This document shows positions 59,253-64,000 of a DNA stretch of 64,000 nt, piece after piece (the first letter of the stretch is position 1; every line of letters begins with the position of its first letter). The notes under the pieces are model-generated. The model saw only the letters and a list, made by a program, of their open reading frames with translations. It made no database searches and was not told the origin of the DNA. This DNA comes from Burkholderiales bacterium (lineage in GTDB: Bacteria > Pseudomonadota > Gammaproteobacteria > Burkholderiales > Burkholderiaceae_C), in NCBI GenBank assembly GCA_017307855.1, contig JAFKGD010000010.1:124001-188000 (forward strand), written 5' to 3'. The position numbers and the translations under genes were made by a program.

Positions 59253-60483
59253 AGTGTTCCTTGAGCGTGGCGAGCGCCGCGTCCAGCCGGGGCGCGGTAC
59301 GCGGCACCGGTGGCAGATGGCGCTCGGCCACAGGGTTGTCCTTGAGGCCGGAGGCGGTGAGCAGCGACACCACGCGATCATGCGGTGCGATGGTGCCGTC
59401 GGCGCGCAGCCGCTCGATGGCCGGCAACGTGGCCACTGAGGCGGGCTCGGCATACACGCCTTCGGCGGGGCCCAGGCGCGCGTGCCAGCGCAGGATGTCC
59501 TCGTCGGGCACGTGCACGGACACGCCGCGCGAGGCGCGCAGGGCCATCAGCCCCTGCAGCGTGCCCTGGGCGGCGGCGATCGACGCCGCCGACGAGGGTG
59601 CCGCCAGCGGGCGCACGGGCGGCACGTCGCCACCCTCGGCCATGGCGCCGGTGATCGAGCCCGACACCTCGGCGGCCAGCAGGCGCGGCATGCGCCGTGT
59701 CCAGCCCAGCGCGCGCAGGTCGTCGAAGCCCTTCCAGATACCGTAGAGCGAGTCGCCGTAGCAGGCCGGGACGGCGCACCACTCGGGCACGTCCCAGTCC
59801 ATCGCCTCGGCGATCTCGTAGGCGATGGTCTTGTAGCCCTCGATGCCCAGCGGACTGCTGCCGATCACGGGCCCGAAGTACGCCGTGGTGGGAAACCAGC
59901 CATGGCGCGCCACGGCCTCGACCAGCACGGTCCAGCGGTCGGCGCTGGTGGGCACCTTGAGCAGCAGCGCGCCATAGGCCTGCATCTGCGTGACCATGGC
60001 GCCGCCCGCGTTCTCGGTGGTCAGCACCACGCAGGGCAGCCCCGCGCGCGCGGCGTACGCGGCGGTGGCCGCACCCGCATTGCCCGACGAGCTGCAGGCG
60101 ATCACGCGCGCGCCCATGCGGCGCGCCATCGTCACGGCCGCGCTGGCCAGCCGGTCCTTGAACGACCAGGTGGGGTTGCGGCTCTCGTCCTTGAACCACA
60201 GCGGGCCCAGGCCCAGGCGAGGCATGTCCAGCAGCGGCGTGAGCCCTTCGCCCAGGCTCACGGCCGCGTCGGCGGGCGCGTGCAGCAGGTCGGCGTAGCG
60301 CCACATCGAGTGCGGCCCGCGCGGCAGGCCCTCGGGCCGCAGCGCGGGCCAGGGCGCGTCGTAGCCCACCGTGAGGTTGGCCGCGACACCCTGCGCGGCA
60401 CAGGCGTCGCAGCCGCGCACGTGGTCAGCCAGCGCGAACCGCTTGCCGCAGCGGATGCAGGTCAGGTGGGTCGACTCGCGCAT
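59233..60483 (-). CDS. Threonine-synthase-like PLP-dependent enzyme
   Basis: 416-residue fold-type II PLP enzyme. A Cys-rich N-terminus (CIRCGKRF and CDAC, residues 9-32) precedes the catalytic-lysine motif NPTWSFKDRLA and the cofactor loop SSGNAG; GSSPLGIEGYKTI follows. Classical ThrC shares this fold, but gene context is catabolic: LLM enzymes, hydantoinase and a binding protein surround it. It may instead eliminate or cleave an amino-acid-like intermediate. Start ATG is at 60483. Confidence 0.82.
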   Translation of the reverse strand: MRESTHLTCIRCGKRFALADHVRGCDACAAQGVAANLTVGYDAPWPALRPEGLPRGPHSMWRYADLLHAPADAAVSLGEGLTPLLDMPRLGLGPLWFKDESRNPTWSFKDRLASAAVTMARRMGARVIACSSSGNAGAATAAYAARAGLPCVVLTTENAGGAMVTQMQAYGALLLKVPTSADRWTVLVEAVARHGWFPTTAYFGPVIGSSPLGIEGYKTIAYEIAEAMDWDVPEWCAVPACYGDSLYGIWKGFDDLRALGWTRRMPRLLAAEVSGSITGAMAEGGDVPPVRPLAAPSSAASIAAAQGTLQGLMALRASRGVSVHVPDEDILRWHARLGPAEGVYAEPASVATLPAIERLRADGTIAPHDRVVSLLTASGLKDNPVAERHLPPVPRTAPRLDAALATLKEHYGFDVA

Positions 60484-60500
60484 GGGCCGGGCGATCGTGC

Positions 60501-61640
60501 TTACTTCAGCTCGTAGGTGTCGAGCACCGACACCTTGCGGTCCTTGACCTGGTTGATCACCACCAGGCGGCCGGCCTGGTTGTTGGCGTCGAAGGACAGC
60601 TTGCCGCCGTGCAGGCCGGTGATGCTGGCCTTGGCCATGGCATCGCGCACCTTGACCGGGTCGTCGCTCTGCGCATCGCGGATCGCGGCGGCGATCATGC
60701 GCACGCTGTCGTAGCCCGCCCAGGCCTGCAGGTTGGCGGGAATCTTGTGGCGCGCGAGGATGGTGGCGGCGAACTTCTTGTTGGCCGGGTTGTCGATCTC
60801 GGGCGCATACGTCCACGCCGAGATCGATCCGTTCAGGCCGCCGGCCTGGATCAGTTCCACCGTCTTGCCCGAGAGGTCAGCGCGGCCGGTGAAGGGAATG
60901 TTCACGCCCATCTGCATCGCGGTGCGGAAGAAGTTGAGCGAATCCGCGCCCAGCATGAACATGGCGATGGCGTCCGGGCGGCGCTGCGTCACGCGTGTGA
61001 GCAGCGGCGTGAAGTCCGGCGTCATCTGCGGCGCGAAATCGGTGGAGACGATGGTGAGCCCGGCCTTCTGTGCCAGCGGCGCGAAGGCGGCGGCGCCGCC
61101 ACGGCCGAAGTCAGAATCCTCGCCCACCACGGCGATGGTCTTGAACACCTTCTTCTGGCCGAGGTACTCGGTCAGGCCCTGGGCCATGCGCAGGTCGTCC
61201 GGGCTCAGGCGGAACATGTAGGGGTTGCCGCCCGCGCCCGAGAGTTCGCCGATCTTCGGGCTCGACGAGACGGCCGTGACCATGGGGATCCTGGCCTCGG
61301 CAATGATCGGCATCATCGCCAGCGTGGCGCTGGAGCAGTGCGCGCCCACGATGGCGCTGACTTTGTCCTGCGCTAGCTTGCGCGCGGTGTTGGCGCCTTC
61401 GGTGGGGTTGCAGCGGTTGTCGGCGGTGATGACTTCGATCTTCTTGCCCAGCAGGCCGCCGGCCGCGTTGATCTCTTCGACCGCGAGGTCGACGCCCCAC
61501 TTCTCCCATTCCGACGCGGCGGCGGCCGGGCCGGTGAAGCCGCTGGAGAAGCCGATGCGGATGGTGTTCTGCGCCTGGGCACCGAACGAGGCGAGGGCCA
61601 TGGCGACAGCCACGGCGGATGCGGAACAGAAATACTTCAT
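60501..61640 (-). CDS. ABC transporter substrate-binding protein, branched-chain amino acid type
   Basis: Periplasmic type I binding protein, 379 residues, with a signal peptide (YFCSASAVAVAMALASFGAQA, residues 3-23) and a mature start NTIRIGFSSGFTGPAAAASE. Core pieces are VGAHCSSATLAM and VVGEDSDFGRGGA. AGGAG precedes the ATG. No permease or ATPase is seen in the window; they may lie beyond the right edge. It lies between LLM and PLP-enzyme genes, so its ligand is probably the substrate of this cluster. Confidence 0.92.
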   Translation of the reverse strand: MKYFCSASAVAVAMALASFGAQAQNTIRIGFSSGFTGPAAAASEWEKWGVDLAVEEINAAGGLLGKKIEVITADNRCNPTEGANTARKLAQDKVSAIVGAHCSSATLAMMPIIAEARIPMVTAVSSSPKIGELSGAGGNPYMFRLSPDDLRMAQGLTEYLGQKKVFKTIAVVGEDSDFGRGGAAAFAPLAQKAGLTIVSTDFAPQMTPDFTPLLTRVTQRRPDAIAMFMLGADSLNFFRTAMQMGVNIPFTGRADLSGKTVELIQAGGLNGSISAWTYAPEIDNPANKKFAATILARHKIPANLQAWAGYDSVRMIAAAIRDAQSDDPVKVRDAMAKASITGLHGGKLSFDANNQAGRLVVINQVKDRKVSVLDTYELK

Positions 61641-61710
61641 GGAATGCTCCTGGGGTTGGGATGGAACGCGGGGACGGACGGAGGGATGACGAGGCGAGGC
61701 CGCACGTGCC

Positions 61711-62718
61711 TCACTTGATGTGCGGCATCACCTCTTCGGCGAACAGCTGCATCTGCTCGATCAGGTCGGGCACGGAGCTGGCGGCGAAGTAGATGCCCAG
61801 CAGGTGCGTCACGCCGGCTTCGCCCAGTGCATTGCACTTGTCGATGATTTCGGCGGGCGTGCCGACGAGGTTGGAATCGGTCATGCTGATCGCGCCCTGG
61901 TCCTTGAGCGTGGACTTCTTCAGCGACACGAGGTGCTTGTACATCTGGCTGGCCTCGAAATCGGCCACGGCCTTCTCGCGGTTCCGGTCGATGCGGCAGA
62001 TGAACTGCGGCGCCACCTCCAGCGTGCGCCAGTCGCGGCCCACGCGCTCGCAGTGCTCGCGCAACTGGGCCACGCCTTCGCGCACCTTGCTCACGTGCAG
62101 GCCGGCCGGCAGCCAGCCGGTGCCGTACTCGGCCGCACGGCGGATGTTGTTGGGGTTGTTGCCGCCCACCAGGATGGGAATCTGCTTTTGCAGCGGCTTG
62201 GGCCACAGCTCGACGTCGCGGTAGTTGTAGAACTTGCCTTCGCAGGAGGCCACGCGCTCGGTCAGCAGCTTGATGAGCGCATGCGCGCCTTCTTCCACGA
62301 TGTCGCCGCGCTGCAGCGGCGAGTCGGGCTGCAGCGCGTCGAACTCCTCGCGATAGGCGCCGATGCCCAGGCCCAGTTCCAGCCGGCCGCCGCTGAAGTG
62401 GTCGAGCGTGCAGATCTGCTTGGCCGTGACCACGATGTCGCGCCGCATCGGCAGCACCAGGATGCCGGTGCCGAAGCGCAGCTTCTTCGTGATGGAAGCG
62501 AGGTAGGCGTAGGTGATCAGCGGCTCCCAGAAGCGCGGTGGCGTCGGGAACTCCTCGCGCACGTAATGCTGCGTGGTCATGTGGTCGTTGCCCCAGACCG
62601 AGTGGTAGCCATATTTCTCGGCGGCGAGGGCGATGTCGATCACGGCTTGCGGATCGGAGAACGGGATCGGGTAGGTGAGGCCCTCCATGCCGGTGGGCAG
62701 TCCTGCGCTGACTTTCAT
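61711..62718 (-). CDS. LLM class F420-dependent-type oxidoreductase
   Basis: 335-residue luciferase-like flavin/F420 enzyme. Conserved elements include YGYHSVWGNDHM, FGTGILVLPMRRDIVVTAKQICTLDHFSGGRLELGLGIG, cited by HFSGGRLELGLGIG, and IPILVGGNNPNNIRRAAEYGTGWL. These fit the F420-dependent LLM subclass more than FMN-only monooxygenases. It lies 45 bp after the hydantoinase gene and 70 bp before the binding-protein gene. With F420 biosynthesis genes nearby it is the strongest candidate user of F420H2. Substrate unknown. Confidence 0.88.
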   Translation of the reverse strand: MKVSAGLPTGMEGLTYPIPFSDPQAVIDIALAAEKYGYHSVWGNDHMTTQHYVREEFPTPPRFWEPLITYAYLASITKKLRFGTGILVLPMRRDIVVTAKQICTLDHFSGGRLELGLGIGAYREEFDALQPDSPLQRGDIVEEGAHALIKLLTERVASCEGKFYNYRDVELWPKPLQKQIPILVGGNNPNNIRRAAEYGTGWLPAGLHVSKVREGVAQLREHCERVGRDWRTLEVAPQFICRIDRNREKAVADFEASQMYKHLVSLKKSTLKDQGAISMTDSNLVGTPAEIIDKCNALGEAGVTHLLGIYFAASSVPDLIEQMQLFAEEVMPHIK

Positions 62719-62763
62719 GTCGGTCTTTCTGGGGTGGTCGGGGTGGATCGGTGGATGGCCCTG

Positions 62764-64000
62764 TCAGGCCGGGGTGGCGGCGGCGCGCCGGCGGGCGGTG
62801 GCGTCGGTATCGGGCGTGCCGTCGGCGGCCAGCACGACGCCATAGTCGCGCTCGGCCGCCTCGCGCGAGACGAGGCCGAAGCGCACGTCCTCGGCCACGC
62901 GCGCCGGGTCGCGCTTCATCGGGTCGCCCAGGCCGCCGCCGCCGGGCATTTCCATGAGGAAGGTCTCGCCCGGCTGGATGGTCTGCTGGCCCTTGCCGCG
63001 CAGGGTGCGGCCGGCACTGGTGGTGAGCACGCCGCGCGCGCCGTCGTGGCCGCCTTCGCGCCCGCGCGGCGGGAAGGTCACGCGGTCGTAGTTGGCGCTG
63101 ATGAGGAAGGGCGCGTCGTCCAGGTGCACGGCCTCCATCACCTGGCCCAGGCCGCCGCGGAATTCGCCCGCGCCGCCCGAATCCACGCGGTACTCCTTGC
63201 GCCGCACCAGGATGGGCGAGAGCGCCTCGGTGATCTCGATCGGGCAGTTCTTCACGCCGCTGGGAAAGGCCGTGGCCGACATGCCGTCCAGCCCCGGCCG
63301 CGCGCCCGTGCCGCCCGAGTGGAAGCTCATCACGTTGAAGGCGCGCGACTTCGCGATCAGCTCCAGGTCGGCCTCGATGCGGCTGTCGCCGCCCATGGCG
63401 AACAGGTTCCACAGGCACGAGGTGCCTTCGGCCGGCACGCCGTTCTTCACCGATTGCGCGAGGCAGCCGAACATCAGGTCGGGCAGCAACTGGCCGGTGA
63501 TGTGGCGCGTGGCCACGGGCGAGGGGTGCTGCGCGTTGAGGATGCAGCCTTCGGGCGCCCGGATGCGGATGATCGAGAGCGACCCCGCGTTGTTGGGCAC
63601 CTTGGGCGAGACGATGCACTTGATGCCGAAGCTGGCGTACGCCTCGGTGTAGCAGAAGGGCACGTTGATGCCGAAGGCCGACACGCCCGAGGTGCCGTCG
63701 AAGTCCACGTCGATGCCGGTGGCGCTCACCGTCATCGTGGCCACCAGCGTCACGGGCTTGTCGTAGCCGTCCACCGTCATCTCGTGGCGGAAGGTGCCGG
63801 CGGGCAGTTGCGCCACCGCTTCCAGGCTGGCCTCGCGCGAGCGGTCGAGGATGTGCGTGGCCAGCGTGTCGAGCGAGTCGAGCCCGAACTCGTCCATCAT
63901 CGACAGCAGCCGGCGCGCGCCGATCTTGTTGCAGGCGGCCAGCGAGAACAGGTCGCCGATCACCTGCGTGGATTCGCGCACGTTGCCGCGGATCACTTCC
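62764..64000 (-). CDS. Hydantoinase B/oxoprolinase family protein (5' part outside window)
   Basis: Partial, 412 codons visible on the minus strand, open to the right edge (a GTG at 63996 lies inside the family domain and is not a true start). Family pieces are IRGNVRESTQVIGDLFSLAACN, GTSGVSAFGINVPFCYTEAYA, and FHSGGTGARPGLDG, with EMPGGGGLGDPMKRDP near the C-terminus. Such proteins work with HyuA to cleave hydantoins, 5-oxoproline or related lactams or to carboxylate ketones, using ATP. It is the first visible gene of the catabolic cluster; HyuA would be expected beyond the edge. Confidence 0.9.
   Translation of the reverse strand, partial: EVIRGNVRESTQVIGDLFSLAACNKIGARRLLSMMDEFGLDSLDTLATHILDRSREASLEAVAQLPAGTFRHEMTVDGYDKPVTLVATMTVSATGIDVDFDGTSGVSAFGINVPFCYTEAYASFGIKCIVSPKVPNNAGSLSIIRIRAPEGCILNAQHPSPVATRHITGQLLPDLMFGCLAQSVKNGVPAEGTSCLWNLFAMGGDSRIEADLELIAKSRAFNVMSFHSGGTGARPGLDGMSATAFPSGVKNCPIEITEALSPILVRRKEYRVDSGGAGEFRGGLGQVMEAVHLDDAPFLISANYDRVTFPPRGREGGHDGARGVLTTSAGRTLRGKGQQTIQPGETFLMEMPGGGGLGDPMKRDPARVAEDVRFGLVSREAAERDYGVVLAADGTPDTDATARRRAAATPA

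Overview
The window is high-GC DNA with short gaps, 4-bp ATGA gene overlaps and few long intergenic stretches. Gene content points to a betaproteobacterium of the Burkholderiales, most likely Comamonadaceae. The signs are a 14-gene nuo operon with separate nuoC and nuoD followed by a DUF2818 gene, a Bug-type (tripartite tricarboxylate) binding protein, and the core order rpsO-pnp-quinone reductase-tpiA-secG-tRNA-Leu-nuo. The family assignment is inferred from gene order and families; no database search was run.

Region 1 (1-9373) is housekeeping: the 3' part of tsaD, a small heat-shock protein with its own terminator, an orphan branched-chain-type ABC binding protein, an aminotransferase, rpsO, pnp, a quinone oxidoreductase overlapping tpiA, secG and a tRNA-Leu(GAG). 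Region 2 (9431-25322) is the complete NADH dehydrogenase I operon nuoA-N, then a DUF2818 membrane protein, a NUDIX hydrolase and a DUF1178 protein. Region 3 (25339-32274) is export: an MsbA-like ABC exporter divergent from a marR-led operon for an OMF/HlyD/EmrB tripartite pump. The shared 77-bp gap carries a near-consensus promoter with a perfect 12-bp palindrome in its spacer.

Region 4 (32342-48716) is mixed: a DUF6172 protein, an RhlE-type helicase, an AttH-like lipoprotein-export partner and a FtsX-type permease. Next comes a catabolic block (FAA hydrolase, IclR, Bug protein, CoA-transferase, enoyl-CoA hydratase, LuxR regulator). It is followed by a HAD phosphatase, a LolD-like ATPase, miaA, a Bcr/CflA transporter and an alpha/beta hydrolase lipoprotein. 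The LolD-like ATPase and the FtsX permease look like two halves of one exporter now separated by about 6.8 kb.

Region 5 (48932-64000) is the most unusual part. A minus-strand operon cofC-fbiC-npdG-cofE-cofD encodes what looks like an almost complete route to coenzyme F420 plus an NADPH:F420 reductase. F420 is uncommon in betaproteobacteria. A LysR gene lies immediately upstream, and a perfect T-N11-A box sits about 63 bp before a plausible promoter for the operon. A few kilobases away on the same strand is a second cluster: hydantoinase B (cut by the window edge), an LLM-class oxidoreductase of F420-dependent type, a branched-chain-type ABC binding protein, a threonine-synthase-like PLP enzyme, a second LLM enzyme and a GFA-family protein. 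I infer that this may be an F420-linked catabolic pathway and that the two LLM enzymes are the likely users of the cofactor. Its substrate cannot be read from the sequence.
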